Source: Pedobacter sp. KBW06 (GTDB lineage Bacteria > Bacteroidota > Bacteroidia > Sphingobacteriales > Sphingobacteriaceae). From it: DNA of 64,000 nucleotides. Below, piece after piece: positions 33,866 to 42,968 of the stretch; the first letter of the stretch is position 1; each line of letters opens with the position of its first letter. A program made the translations under genes and the position numbers. The notes beneath the pieces are model-generated. The model saw nothing but the letters and a program-made list of their open reading frames with translations. It was not told the DNA's origin and ran no database searches. The stretch spans positions 1,749,268-1,813,267 of the forward strand of contig NZ_QAJL01000001.1 of the NCBI RefSeq assembly GCF_003852525.1, read 5' to 3'.

Positions 33866-34099
33866 AGTATCTATCTGGGAAACATAAATGGAACCGTAAA
33901 AAGTGTCGAAGAACAAGCAGCTCAGGAAAGATACATCATCTTAAAAACCAGGTTTGATAAGATTGAACCCAATTATCTAAGCCAGCAAAGAGACATTCAT
34001 ATGGCCCGGAAGGAAGAAGACAAAGCTTTTCGGAATCTGAAAGCAGAATACCTCTCTCTGAAGGAGCAATTAGCACATCTTCCCGGAGGTCCTGGTTAA
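33866..34099 (+). pseudogene. Start-less coiled-coil reading frame, probable gene remnant
   Basis: A 77-codon open frame follows an in-frame TAG (33863-33865) and has no ATG near its beginning. Its composition is protein-like: V-E-E-Q-A-A-Q-E-R-Y-I-I-L, then a charged helix A-R-K-E-E-D-K-A-F-R-N-L-K-A-E-Y-L-S-L-K-E-Q-L and a terminal P-G-G-P-G. It looks like the C-terminal helical tail of a lost gene; a start at the internal ATG would leave only 32 residues. Family unknown. It ends 6 bp before the convergent gene at 34105. Confidence 0.35.
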
Positions 34100-34104
34100 A
34101 GATC

Positions 34105-35124
34105 TTAGGGCTGATCCTGCATATACTTTGTAAAAACGGGCTGAAAAGCAGCTAAAGTCTTTGGTTCTTTCTTGCTCAGCTTACCTTTATTATAGATCTC
34201 ATAATAAGGGCTGGAACCTGCTGTCCAGTTAATTCCGGAAATGACCTTTCCCTGGGCATCGGTTTGCAAATAAGTTAAGACCTCCGCTGTTTCTTTAACG
34301 GCCCCGCTTTTATAAATCGCAAGGAGCGCCTCTTCTTTAGAAAAGAAATCCCCGAGATATTGAAAGACCAGATTCAGATCGGTTGTTTTTGGCAGGAATA
34401 AACTAAAAAAAAGCTTAGTGTTGATTTTATGTACATGTAAGGGCTCTACGGTCAGTTCTATGTTTTTACTTGCATTATAATAAGTAACACCGTCTTTTTT
34501 CATCCCCATAATCCTGCTGTTTGCCGGAAGCTTGTTCAAGTCAAAGGCGATCTGCTGATTGTAAAACAATGGTTTTCCCGAGGCCGACATTTCAGAGGTC
34601 AGGCGTTGGTCTTTATCATAGATTTTTATGTTGGATAGCGTATCTTCCAGATTGCGGATCAGAATCGTATCTGCCTTTTTTTCCAGGACAATCCGGTTGT
34701 AGTAATTCACCGCAAAAAGATCTACTGTAAAATGCTCCATTTTTCCCTGTTTCCAGTCTTTTACGGTTAATCCGCCTTCCAATTGAAAATATTCCGGCCC
34801 TTCCACGATTTTCCCGTCTTTATAAACTGACCTGGTATCCAGGAAATTCTTACCACCACCAATTCCTTCTTCCAGGCCGGATTTTGAATACTGATACCTG
34901 GCCTGGCCATTTTCATATTCATCCACGAGGTAAAGGTTTAATCCGGAGAGTACTGTTTTAAAAAAACCATTGAAAGGTTTCCCATCTTTATAAGTCCCGG
35001 AATACACTGCCGCCGGCTTACTGGTAATCACGAAGGAACTATCGGTTTCAGTTCTGTTTTCCTGATTTTGTGCATAAAGGAAGGAAGTCATCAGGCTTAG
35101 GATTAAGGTGAACGTTATTCTCAT
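34105..35124 (-). CDS. Exported protein of unknown function with MORN-like N-terminal strands
   Basis: 339 residues with a signal peptide (ending S-F-L-Y-A-Q). The N-terminal part has repeated Y-x-D/N-G-K-x-x-x-G strands (Y-S-G-T-Y-K-D-G-K-P-F-N-G, Y-K-D-G-K-I-V-E-G) reminiscent of MORN/toxin-antitoxin-type antirepeat proteins. The C-terminal 120 residues are helical. No catalytic motif is visible. Single gene, function unknown. Confidence 0.72.
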   Translation of the reverse strand: MRITFTLILSLMTSFLYAQNQENRTETDSSFVITSKPAAVYSGTYKDGKPFNGFFKTVLSGLNLYLVDEYENGQARYQYSKSGLEEGIGGGKNFLDTRSVYKDGKIVEGPEYFQLEGGLTVKDWKQGKMEHFTVDLFAVNYYNRIVLEKKADTILIRNLEDTLSNIKIYDKDQRLTSEMSASGKPLFYNQQIAFDLNKLPANSRIMGMKKDGVTYYNASKNIELTVEPLHVHKINTKLFFSLFLPKTTDLNLVFQYLGDFFSKEEALLAIYKSGAVKETAEVLTYLQTDAQGKVISGINWTAGSSPYYEIYNKGKLSKKEPKTLAAFQPVFTKYMQDQP

Positions 35125-35257
35125 TTTCTACAATTGGTTAATCAATATTACCAATTAATTTAAACGTCCCTACCGGCTTATTGTTTGCCTGCGGCTCATT
35201 TATATTTACTCCCCTGTTTTATGATTCGCAAACCACCGACTTTGTTAACTTTGCCGG

Positions 35258-35914
35258 ATGAATAAAGAAATTGCTGTGATTTTCGACATGGATGGCGTGA
35301 TTGTCCATACCAATCCATTCCACTCCCTTGCTTTTCGTGATTTTTTCGCAATAAGGAATCTTGCCCCTACTGAAGCTGAATTTGCTCAGCACATGTTCGG
35401 AAAAAGCAACAGTTATATTTTCAGTCACTTTTTTAAGCGCCCGGTTCAGGGAGAAGAATTCCTGGAAATGGAACGGGAAAAAGAAGGTTTATTCCGAAAA
35501 ATTTATGAGCCGCATGTTGAGCCAATTTCCGGTTTTCTTAAATTCATCTCGGACCTGGAAGCGCATCAGGTCAAACTTGGGGTCGCCACTTCTGCTCCTT
35601 CTGCGAATCTGGACCTGATCCTGAGCAAAATCGACCTTCGCGAAAAATTAGGCTCAATTCTGGCCAGTGAAGATGTGAAAAAACATAAGCCAGATCCGGA
35701 AGTTTACCTGAGTTCTGCACGCAACCTTGGTCTTTCGCCAGATCAATGCCTTGTTTTTGAAGATTCTTTTTCCGGAATATCTGCTGCCTTAAATGCAGGA
35801 ATGCGCGTAGTAGGTGTACTGAGTTCCCATACCATTGAAGAACTTCCCAAATGCGATTTATACATAGACAATTACAACGAACTCAGTTACGATAAAATCA
35901 TTGCATTATTTTAA
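35258..35914 (+). CDS. HAD-superfamily hydrolase, beta-phosphoglucomutase/phosphatase type
   Basis: 218 residues. HAD motif I F-D-M-D-G-V-I (9-15), helical cap about 17-90, motif II A-T-S-A-P-S, motif III K in H-K-P-D-P-E and motif IV F-E-D-S-F-S-G-I-S-A-A. This is the subfamily of beta-phosphoglucomutase and small sugar-phosphate phosphatases. Followed by a strong terminator. Confidence 0.88.
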   Translation: MNKEIAVIFDMDGVIVHTNPFHSLAFRDFFAIRNLAPTEAEFAQHMFGKSNSYIFSHFFKRPVQGEEFLEMEREKEGLFRKIYEPHVEPISGFLKFISDLEAHQVKLGVATSAPSANLDLILSKIDLREKLGSILASEDVKKHKPDPEVYLSSARNLGLSPDQCLVFEDSFSGISAALNAGMRVVGVLSSHTIEELPKCDLYIDNYNELSYDKIIALF

Positions 35915-35940
35915 AAGAAGGGAATAATCCCTTCTTTTTT
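35913..35940 (+). terminator. Rho-independent terminator of the HAD gene
   Basis: GAAGGGA (35917-35923), loop ATAA, TCCCTTC (35928-35934), then T6; an A tract on the left side makes it usable in both directions. Confidence 0.85.
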
Positions 35941-35969
35941 ATCTGTGTGGACTGGTGTTTTTGCTGTCT

Positions 35970-36416
35970 CTAGTTTGGAACATGTTCCACGTCTACCAGC
36001 TCCCCCTGAGGGTTGGTAATGCGGTAGGTAAAAAGACTTTTATTGAGCACCAGAACATCTACCACTCTTGAAAAAGAAGCTCCTGCGGCGGTCGTACCGA
36101 TCAGCATTCTCTTTTTACCATCGGCAGTCAATGCCCATTGGCCTGAGCTTCTCAAGGCTCCGTCAAATCCTTTAATTTCAAAATCACCATTCACATTGTA
36201 CTTTGCAATGCCCACATATCCGGCGTTCGCAGCCGTCACATCTTTCCCTGTCTGGTCCTTAACCGTAGTAGATTTCCAGGTCACCGAAGCTAAAATTTCT
36301 GAAGGGCTTGCCGCAGGTTGTTCGGGAGTTTTGTTCTCCTCTTTTTTACAGGAAGTGATGCCAAGCAAAAGCATGCAGCATACCATAAGTACCGGTTTTT
36401 TCATCATTAGGTTCAT
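35970..36416 (-). CDS. Small lipoprotein, DUF4822/lipocalin-like
   Basis: 148 residues; several in-frame ATGs crowd the start (36416, 36407, 36404), and the one at 36404 gives the most typical signal (M-K-K-P-V-L..I-T-S-C-K-K). The mature part is a small beta-sandwich: L-A-S-V-T-W-K-S-T-T-V, Y-N-V-N-G-D-F-E-I-K-G-F-D-G, S-S-G-Q-W-A-L-T-A-D-G-K. This pattern recalls DUF4822 lipoproteins. Function unknown. Confidence 0.7.
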   Translation of the reverse strand: MNLMMKKPVLMVCCMLLLGITSCKKEENKTPEQPAASPSEILASVTWKSTTVKDQTGKDVTAANAGYVGIAKYNVNGDFEIKGFDGALRSSGQWALTADGKKRMLIGTTAAGASFSRVVDVLVLNKSLFTYRITNPQGELVDVEHVPN

Positions 36417-36491
36417 AATTTGTTTTTTAGTACCACAAAACTATGTTCCAAAGAGATGATGCAGATAGGACTGGTTACTGCATTAACAGCG

Positions 36492-37094
36492 CTAATTATC
36501 CGGTTGCTCTATTTTATTTTGTCCGGAGATGTCATTCAAATGGGTTTTATTAAATCCTGTCTTTTCGAGAACAGCAATTATAAAATCGGTTTTTCCATCT
36601 ATATAACGATCGATATCATAAGGATATATTTCAGCAAGCGTAATCTTTAACCGGCCATATGCTGCTGCGCTTTCCGGATTTGCCCTCAGATAATCCCGGA
36701 ATATTAAATGATTTTTTAAACCTATACTATCCTGCAGACAAACATACAGGTGATGCGCCGGCCAGACACTATTTTCAGCATCCAAAGGGGTGTATTCAGA
36801 CGATCGTTTGAAGGCTTCTCTTCCGGGAATCCCCATTTCACCGACCTACAGGTATCCTCTTTTTTCGAGTATAGCTTTAATCTCTTCAAACCTGCTTTTA
36901 TCCTGAATGATCAGATCCAGGTCAATTATCGGCTTTGCAGGAAGTCCGGGAACAGCAGTACTTCCAACATGCTCAATACCAATAATCAGATCTTCCAAAT
37001 CCATTTTAAACAAACGGGCTAAGGCTTCGAAAGTTTGTGCCCAATTTTCTGTAAAGGGAACTACCTCAATCCGTTTTGGTTTAAAGTCAGTCAT
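36492..37094 (-). pseudogene. GrpB-family nucleotidyltransferase gene interrupted by an in-frame TAG
   Basis: Residues 1-82 (from 37094) carry the GrpB N-terminus: I-E-H-V-G-S-T-A-V-P-G-L-P-A-K-P-I-I-D-L-D. After K-R-G-Y-L the frame meets TAG (36848-36846) and continues without shift as V-G-E-M-G-I-P-G-R-E-A-F-K-R, H-H-L-Y-V-C and F-R-D-Y-L-R-A-N-P, which is the normal second half of GrpB. A single TAC/TAT to TAG change explains it. An ATG three codons after the stop could restart translation and give a 114-residue second half. Located directly downstream of an ECF sigma/anti-sigma pair. Confidence 0.82.
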
Positions 37095-37096
37095 TT

Positions 37097-37594
37097 TTAT
37101 TTGGTCCTTTTATTCTCCAGCTCTGTTTTCAGTTTTTCTATTTCTTCCTGGGTATGACGGTTTTCCAGATAATAGTAAATGGCAAAGGCAAGGAATATCT
37201 TTCCAAGCACAAAAACCGCAAGAAATACCCACCTCCATATTTTACGGATGCGCATATGTCCTGATTCGGCCTCTACTTCTATGAACTGTGCACTTTTCCC
37301 TGATTTGGAACCCCGGCTGTTTTCTTTAGGTTCATCACCTATCAAATATTCAAACTGAGGTGTTTTAACCAGTTCATTGATTCCGCCTTCAATTTTAGCC
37401 CAGGTATTTGGAGGTGGCGCAATGGCCATATGTTCTGCTATACGTTCCAGATCTGACTCCAGTTTAAAGATTGCGTCTTCAATCTGTGGATGTTGCGTTT
37501 TTAGGTACAGCAGCTCGTTCGCTTCCGCTTCAGAAGCAGAGCCTAATACATACGCTTCCAATATTCCGCTTTCTATGTATTCGTTAATTTTCAC
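37097..37594 (-). CDS. Anti-sigma factor, RskA-type single-pass membrane protein
   Basis: 165 residues: a cytosolic helical anti-sigma domain (about 1-75; E-Y-I-E-S-G-I-L-E-A-Y-V-L-G-S-A-S-E-A-E-A), a linker, one membrane segment (about 125-145; W-V-F-L-A-V-F-V-L-G-K-I-F-L-A) and a short C-terminal coiled tail. It lacks the usual periplasmic carbohydrate/RskA sensing domain, so it is truncated relative to the family. Its start overlaps the sigma gene by 11 bp, as expected for a sigma/anti-sigma pair. Confidence 0.8.
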   Translation of the reverse strand: MKINEYIESGILEAYVLGSASEAEANELLYLKTQHPQIEDAIFKLESDLERIAEHMAIAPPPNTWAKIEGGINELVKTPQFEYLIGDEPKENSRGSKSGKSAQFIEVEAESGHMRIRKIWRWVFLAVFVLGKIFLAFAIYYYLENRHTQEEIEKLKTELENKRTK

Positions 37595-38057
37595 TACCTT
37601 TTCTCATTATAGCGAAAGCCTCTTTTAAAGCCTTCCGGGTTAAATCTTCTGTTTTATTTAGCGTTCTTGAAATGTCTGCAATTGTTCTTCCCTTATAATA
37701 AATATCGCAAAATACCTGTCTCTGCTCCTCAGTTAACTGTCTCAGTGCGCTATTTGGGGAATCAGATATTTTTAATCCGGTATTCAGGTTTGTATATCCG
37801 GGGCTGCCCGGGAAAGACAGGAGCTTTTGCCTTGCAAATTTCTGCAGTTGAGGCCAGCCGCTGATTCCGGTCCGGTTAACATCGTTAAAGCGAACGGACA
37901 GGTCACAAAAAACTTTAACCAGGTATTCTTCGGCTAGTTTACGGTCTTTTACAACCTCAAAAATATAGCCCAGCAACATGCCTGCATGTCTGTCATACAG
38001 ACTCCGTATGCTTTCCGGCTGATGTTCTGTTAAGGTGTGAGGCGTAGTTTCGAGCAT
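37584..38057 (-). CDS. ECF-type RNA polymerase sigma factor
   Basis: 157 residues with region 2 (S-L-Y-D-R-H-A-G-M-L-L-G-Y-I-F-E-V-V-K-D-R-K-L-A-E-E) and region 4 (L-T-E-E-Q-R-Q-V-F-C-D-I-Y-Y-K-G-R-T-I-A-D-I-S-R-T-L-N). It is co-translated with the membrane anti-sigma factor. Targets are unknown. Confidence 0.82.
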   Translation of the reverse strand: MLETTPHTLTEHQPESIRSLYDRHAGMLLGYIFEVVKDRKLAEEYLVKVFCDLSVRFNDVNRTGISGWPQLQKFARQKLLSFPGSPGYTNLNTGLKISDSPNSALRQLTEEQRQVFCDIYYKGRTIADISRTLNKTEDLTRKALKEAFAIMRKGSEN

Positions 38058-38164
38058 AGTATTACATCTTCTTCAAATGCGCCATTTGTTTTCAACAGAT
38101 CCTTCGGGAAGGAAGGCGCTTTTTATAAAAATAAACAAAGTTCACAACATTCAGGAATAAATTT

Positions 38165-38299
38165 TCACAAAAAGCAGACGAACATTCCAATTGCGATTGA
38201 ATTTTGCAATAAGGTCCCTGTGAGATGTCCGGCCCGGCTCAGCTTTATTCCGCTCAGTATTAATACGGTAATACAAAGGATCCGGAAAACTTTTTCCAT
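38165..38299 (-). CDS. Possible small membrane protein (44 aa)
   Basis: ATG at 38299, stop at 38165; begins M-E-K-V-F-R-I-L-C-I-T-V-L-I-L-S-G and contains two hydrophobic stretches separated by K-L-S-R-A-G-H. A frame opening at 38356 adds 19 less plausible residues. The rest of the 38058-38380 gap shows only promoter-like AT-rich sequence. Moderate-to-low support. Confidence 0.4.
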   Translation of the reverse strand: MEKVFRILCITVLILSGIKLSRAGHLTGTLLQNSIAIGMFVCFL

Positions 38300-38380
38300 A
38301 TTTATCTGGTTATCATAAAACCCGTGGTCAGCTAAATTAGCCAATAAATAAAACACGCATCAAATCTAACATTACTCAAC

Positions 38381-39043
38381 ATGAAGACAGTAAAAGCCAT
38401 TATTACAGGAACCACAGGAATGGTAGGCGAAGGCGTATTACACGAATGTTTAATCAATGATGCAGTCGAAGCCGTGTTGGTCATCAACAGGAAAGCCTGT
38501 GGCGTTCAGCATACCAAATTAAAAGAAATCATTCATGCAGATTTCTTCGATTTATCAGCTATTGAGGATCAGCTGGGCGGTTACAATGCTTGCTTTTTCT
38601 GCCTTGGTGTCTCCTCTGTAGGAATTAATGCGGAAGATTATTACCGCCTTACTTATACTTTAACGATGCATGTTGCAGAAACACTGTCCCGGTTAAATCC
38701 GGAGATGACTTTTAACTACATTTCAGGTGCAGGAACGGATAGTACAGAAAAGGGGCGCTCCAACTGGGCCAGAGTGAAAGGGAAAACAGAAAATGACCTG
38801 ATGAAACTTCCTTTCGGAAAGGTTTTCGCCTTTCGTCCGGGGTTTATCAAACCTACAAAGGGCTTAAAGTACATACAACCTTACTATAAATATATCGGCT
38901 GGCTTTACCCGATAGGACGCAGCCTGTATCCAAACGGTTTTTGCACTCTCAGAGAAATAGGACTGGCCATGATCCATACGGTAACAAAGGGATCGGCTAA
39001 AAAGATCCTCGAGGGAAAAGACATCATTCAGCTTGCCCGCTAA
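38381..39043 (+). CDS. NAD(P)-binding atypical SDR (HTATIP2-like)
   Basis: 220 residues. Rossmann start I-T-G-T-T-G-M-V-G-E-G-V (about 8-19), then F-F-C-L-G-V-S-S-V-G, N-Y-I-S-G-A-G-T-D-S and W-A-R-V-K-G-K-T-E-N, the Y/K-less oxidoreductase arrangement of HTATIP2/CC3-like SDRs. Likely a redox or epimerase-like protein of unknown substrate. Monocistronic. Confidence 0.82.
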   Translation: MKTVKAIITGTTGMVGEGVLHECLINDAVEAVLVINRKACGVQHTKLKEIIHADFFDLSAIEDQLGGYNACFFCLGVSSVGINAEDYYRLTYTLTMHVAETLSRLNPEMTFNYISGAGTDSTEKGRSNWARVKGKTENDLMKLPFGKVFAFRPGFIKPTKGLKYIQPYYKYIGWLYPIGRSLYPNGFCTLREIGLAMIHTVTKGSAKKILEGKDIIQLAR

Positions 39044-39106
39044 GGCGAAGCCTCTCCTCCTGCAATCCGGCCTCCAGGTTCAGGGCCCGGAAAAACTGAT
39101 ATTTAT

Positions 39107-39150
39107 AAAAAAACCTGCAATAAATTCAACAATTGAATTCATTGCAGGTT
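39107..39150 (-). terminator. Terminator of the FKBP gene
   Basis: AACCTGCAAT (39112-39121) and ATTGCAGGTT (39141-39150) with an inner ATTCA/TTGAAT pairing; leftward it ends in about seven T. Confidence 0.82.
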
Positions 39151-39178
39151 CCGCTATATTAAGATTCGATGCGTCTCT

Positions 39179-39700
39179 TTAGTTTACATTGGTCAGGCTG
39201 ATGGTAAAATCAAGATTTGCATTCGCAGGAACTGGCCCTACTGCTGCTGTTCCGTAGCAAAAAACAGAAGGAATCAAAAGTCTGATTTTTCCTCCTTTTT
39301 GAATTTTAGGAACACCAACCATCCAGCCCGGAATTAAGTCACCCAGCCGAAAGGTTCTTACCCCTCCTTTTGTGCTGTCGAAAATCGTACCGTCCAACAA
39401 TTTACCTTCGTAATCGATGGTAATGTTTGAACATAAGGTAAAATGATACGTACCGGTACCGGGTGCTAAAATCTGATAAAACACACCATTTTCATCCTTT
39501 TTCACATTAGGAATGTTGTTGTCAACTACAAATTTACGAATTGCAGTAGTGTCCAGCTGAAACTGGGCCATTGCACTCGCAGACAGTGGGAATTTTGGTA
39601 TTTCACCAGAACATTCAACCGCTTTGTCTTTCGAACAGGCTGCAAAGCATCCGGCTATGCAAACCAATAATAAAAGGTGTTTTAATTTAGTCATGTTCAC
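39179..39700 (-). CDS. FKBP-type peptidyl-prolyl cis-trans isomerase, lipoprotein
   Basis: 173 residues; lipobox C-F-A-A-C-S. FKBP core from about residue 85: V-F-Y-Q-I-L-A-P-G-T-G, I-D-Y-E-G-K-L-L-D-G-T-I-F-D-S, L-I-P-G-W-M-V-G-V, G-G-K-I-R-L-L-I-P-S. The helical N-terminal part may be a dimerisation arm. Acts on prolyl bonds of periplasmic or outer membrane clients. Confidence 0.9.
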   Translation of the reverse strand: MNMTKLKHLLLLVCIAGCFAACSKDKAVECSGEIPKFPLSASAMAQFQLDTTAIRKFVVDNNIPNVKKDENGVFYQILAPGTGTYHFTLCSNITIDYEGKLLDGTIFDSTKGGVRTFRLGDLIPGWMVGVPKIQKGGKIRLLIPSVFCYGTAAVGPVPANANLDFTISLTNVN

Positions 39701-39728
39701 AAATATATCATATATATTGTTTTTTTCA

Positions 39729-40712
39729 TCAATCTACCGGATAAGGCCCTTCAGAAAATGATTGCGCATGATATCCTTTTGACCCGACCAACTTCGCCAG
39801 CGGACTTTGCAAGTCATTTCCCTGCTTCAGCAGCTCCAGAAGATGGCTGAAATCATATTTTGGTTCCCAGCCCAAGGCTGCCCTCGCTTTTTCGTTCACA
39901 TATACCCGATCAATTTCGGCCAGCATTTCCCAGTTTTGGCCTTCATATACTTTCTGAAAATCAGGAAAATATTTGCTGACCACCTGCCTTGCATTCGTTC
40001 TTAGCGCGGCTAAATCTTCCGGTAAAAACGGAGAAGTGGCAGAGATGATGTATTTACCAAAGCCCAGATCCTGTGCCTTTTCCGCTGCAAGAAGCTGTGC
40101 CTGAACCACATCCTCCAGTTCCACCCGGCGAAAGAGAAATTCATTTGTTTTGAGGTTTTCCCCGGAAAAAGCAGTTCTCTTTCCTTTTTCATCATCGTCT
40201 TCCGGAAAAAACCGGGATGTCCGCAGCACGATACAAGGCAAAGCATACTTTCTGTAAAACAACTGACACAGCTCTTCTGCTGCCAGTTTTGTAATGCCAT
40301 AGATGTTTTTAGGGACCGGGACCAATGCTTCCGTTACCCAGACGGCCGGACTCCCTGCAGGAGCAGACATGGCCTCCCCAAATACGCTGGTGGTACTGGT
40401 AAAAATAAAACGCTTTACCCCTGCGGCCAGCGATTCCTGAAGCAGGTTTAAAGTTCCGCTGATATTGGTGTCAATAAATTGCTGCAGGTCGTGGGTAGCC
40501 ACATGTGGTTTATGTAAGGTAGCGGTATGAAAAACAGTCTCTACCCCTTCCATGCAATCCTTCACAAAAGAGCGGTCGGTGATCGAGCCAACATGACTGG
40601 TAAAAGGAGATTTGGTCAGGTCTAAACCAATTACCTCATGGTTCAATTCTTTTAATCTCCTCGCCATTGCTTCCCCAAGATGTCCGGAACTTCCGGTTAC
40701 TAAAACTTTCAT
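39729..40712 (-). CDS. NAD-dependent epimerase/dehydratase (extended SDR)
   Basis: 327 residues. T-G-S-S-G-H-L-G (6-13), catalytic Thr/Ser region F-T-S-T-T-S-V-F-G and Y-G-I-T-K define the extended SDR fold of UDP-sugar epimerases and related enzymes. Unlike typical UDP-glucose epimerases the substrate-side motifs are divergent, so the substrate is open. Confidence 0.86.
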   Translation of the reverse strand: MKVLVTGSSGHLGEAMARRLKELNHEVIGLDLTKSPFTSHVGSITDRSFVKDCMEGVETVFHTATLHKPHVATHDLQQFIDTNISGTLNLLQESLAAGVKRFIFTSTTSVFGEAMSAPAGSPAVWVTEALVPVPKNIYGITKLAAEELCQLFYRKYALPCIVLRTSRFFPEDDDEKGKRTAFSGENLKTNEFLFRRVELEDVVQAQLLAAEKAQDLGFGKYIISATSPFLPEDLAALRTNARQVVSKYFPDFQKVYEGQNWEMLAEIDRVYVNEKARAALGWEPKYDFSHLLELLKQGNDLQSPLAKLVGSKGYHAQSFSEGPYPVD

Positions 40713-40815
40713 ATCATTCTGTTTAAAATATCTCCTGAACTACTACAAATTTACAACCTTCCGCTCAGGTAAAATTTCCTACTTTTATAAAAGACTTAAC
40801 ACTTATTCATAAAAA

Positions 40816-42840
40816 ATGAAACGAATATCTTACTTACCAATAATGGCTTTACTTGCAATAACCAGTGCCTGTAACCAGCCGAAATCCTCCTCCGGGGGAA
40901 CAGAGGAAAGCATCTCTCCTTCCAATCCATTTTTAAACGCCAGTAAACTTCCATTCCAGGCACCGGCTTTTGACCAGATCAAAGACAGTGATTTTAAACC
41001 TGCTATTGAAGAAGGAATGAAACAGCAACAGGCTGAAATATCGAAAATTACGGATCAGACGGAGCCTGCCACCTTCGAAAACACCATATTGGCGATTGAA
41101 AAGAGCGGGCAATTACTGGGCCGTGTAAACCGCGTCTTTGGTTTGCTTACCGGTGCCAATACCAATCCGGACCTCCAGAAAGTACAGGAAGAAGAAGCAC
41201 CGAAACTGACGGCAAACAATGATGCCATTTACCTGAACACCAAACTCTTCAAACGGGTAGAAAGCGTTTATCAGGAGCGTGCTAAATTAAAATTAGATCC
41301 GGAATCGCTCCGTTTGGTAGAATATTATTATCAGAAATTTGAATTGGCGGGCGCCAAGTTATCCGAAGGCGATAAGGAAAAACTGAAAGAACTGAATAAG
41401 GAAGAATCTTCGCTTTCCACCAAATTCAGCACTCAGTTACTGGCGGCAGGTAAGGACCTGGTCAATACGACACAGCAGCCTGCCCTTCAGGGTATGGAAA
41501 ACCGCCCTGCCCGCCAGGAGCTTTTTCATGCTTCCTGGAACCGTGCAGAAAAAGGTGATGCCAATGATACCCGAAAGGTGATTTCCAGAATTGCACAAAT
41601 CCGTGCAGCGCAGGCGCAACTGTTAGGATTTAAGAACTATGCCGCCTGGAAACTTCAGGATCAGATGGCTAAAACTCCGGAAGCTGTTGAAGCTTTCTTC
41701 CAGCAACTTGTGCCGGCAGCAACGGCGAAAGCAAGAGCCGAAGCCAAGGACATTCAAGCCCTGATCGACGAGCGAAGCGGAGGATTTAAACTAATGCCGT
41801 GGGACTGGACCTTTTATGCAGAGCAGGTTAGAAAAGCAAAATACGACCTCGATGAGAATCAGGTAAAACCTTATTTTGAGCTCAATAAAGTATTGGAAAA
41901 CGGGGTATTCTATGCAGCTACGCAATTGTATGGCATTACTTTCAAAGAGCGGAAAGATCTTCCGGTCTATCAGAAAGATGTACGCGTATTTGATGTGATG
42001 GACAAGGATGGCAGTCAGATTGGATTGTTCTATGGTGATTATTTCAAAAGAGACAACAAAAATGGTGGCGCATGGATGGACAATATGGTTCCTCAATCCA
42101 AGCTGATGGGTACAAAACCGGTCATTTATAATGTATGTAACTTTACCAAGCCTGCTGCCGGACAACCTGCACTGATCAGTTTTGATGATGTGATTACCAT
42201 GTTTCATGAATTCGGACATGGCCTGCATGGCCTCTTTGCCAATCAGCAATATGTAAGCCTTTCGGGCACCAATGTTGCACGCGATTATGTGGAATTCCCT
42301 TCTCAGTTCAATGAACACTGGGCTTCAGATCCTAAGATCCTGAAGAACTACGCAGTCCATTATAAAACAGGGGAAGCGATGCCACTGTCACTCTTAGATA
42401 AAATCAAGAAAGCAAGTTCATTTAACCAGGGCTATGAATTTACAGAAGCCCTTGCGGCCGCAGCTCTGGATATGCAATGGCATACCCTTCCCGCAAGCGC
42501 GCCCTTACAGGACGTAGATAAATTTGAAACGGATGCCTTAAGGAAAACCCACCTGAACCTATCGGAAGTTCCTCCGCGTTACCGCTCCAGCTATTTTTTA
42601 CACATCTGGAGTAACGGATATGCTGCTGGTTATTATGCTTACAGCTGGACCTCTATGCTGGAAAACGATGCTTTCTCCTGGTTTCAGGAAAACGGTGGGT
42701 TATCAAGGGTCAACGGACAACGTTTCCGCGATATGATCTTATCCAAAGGAAACACAGAAGACCTTGGAAAGATGTTTTTTAATTTCCGCGGTCATCAACC
42801 GGATATTAAGCCAATGCTGGTTAAACGTGGATTGCTTTAA
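40816..42840 (+). CDS. dcp: M3-family metallopeptidase, peptidyl-dipeptidase Dcp-like lipoprotein
   Basis: 674 residues, lipoprotein signal with T-S-A-C-N. Zinc motif F-H-E-F-G-H-G-L-H (His464, Glu465, His468) and the downstream Glu in the E-F-P-S-Q-F-N-E-H helix are intact. Length and the N-terminal helical half match oligopeptidase A/Dcp of family M3. It cleaves dipeptides or small fragments from peptides, here probably in the periplasm. Followed by a clear terminator. Confidence 0.92.
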   Translation: MKRISYLPIMALLAITSACNQPKSSSGGTEESISPSNPFLNASKLPFQAPAFDQIKDSDFKPAIEEGMKQQQAEISKITDQTEPATFENTILAIEKSGQLLGRVNRVFGLLTGANTNPDLQKVQEEEAPKLTANNDAIYLNTKLFKRVESVYQERAKLKLDPESLRLVEYYYQKFELAGAKLSEGDKEKLKELNKEESSLSTKFSTQLLAAGKDLVNTTQQPALQGMENRPARQELFHASWNRAEKGDANDTRKVISRIAQIRAAQAQLLGFKNYAAWKLQDQMAKTPEAVEAFFQQLVPAATAKARAEAKDIQALIDERSGGFKLMPWDWTFYAEQVRKAKYDLDENQVKPYFELNKVLENGVFYAATQLYGITFKERKDLPVYQKDVRVFDVMDKDGSQIGLFYGDYFKRDNKNGGAWMDNMVPQSKLMGTKPVIYNVCNFTKPAAGQPALISFDDVITMFHEFGHGLHGLFANQQYVSLSGTNVARDYVEFPSQFNEHWASDPKILKNYAVHYKTGEAMPLSLLDKIKKASSFNQGYEFTEALAAAALDMQWHTLPASAPLQDVDKFETDALRKTHLNLSEVPPRYRSSYFLHIWSNGYAAGYYAYSWTSMLENDAFSWFQENGGLSRVNGQRFRDMILSKGNTEDLGKMFFNFRGHQPDIKPMLVKRGLL

Positions 42841-42886
42841 TCCATTTTTCCGGGAATAAAACAGGATCTCCCGGCCAAGAAAATAC

Positions 42887-42924
42887 AATGCCCCAAAATT
42901 CAAACAATTTTGGGGCATTTTTGT
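42887..42924 (+). terminator. Rho-independent terminator of the M3 peptidase gene
   Basis: AATGCCCCAAAATT (42887-42900), loop CAAAC, AATTTTGGGGCATT (42906-42919), then T-rich tail; perfect 14-bp stem. Confidence 0.9.
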
Positions 42925-42968
42925 GAATAGAAAACATAGTATGAAATTAAAAAAACAGCAACACAGGC

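Noticed and set aside
37097..38057. ECF/anti-sigma pair as the regulator of the SusC operons
   Set aside because: It is not next to either SusC gene, the anti-sigma lacks a FecR-type domain, and both SusC proteins lack the STN signalling domain.
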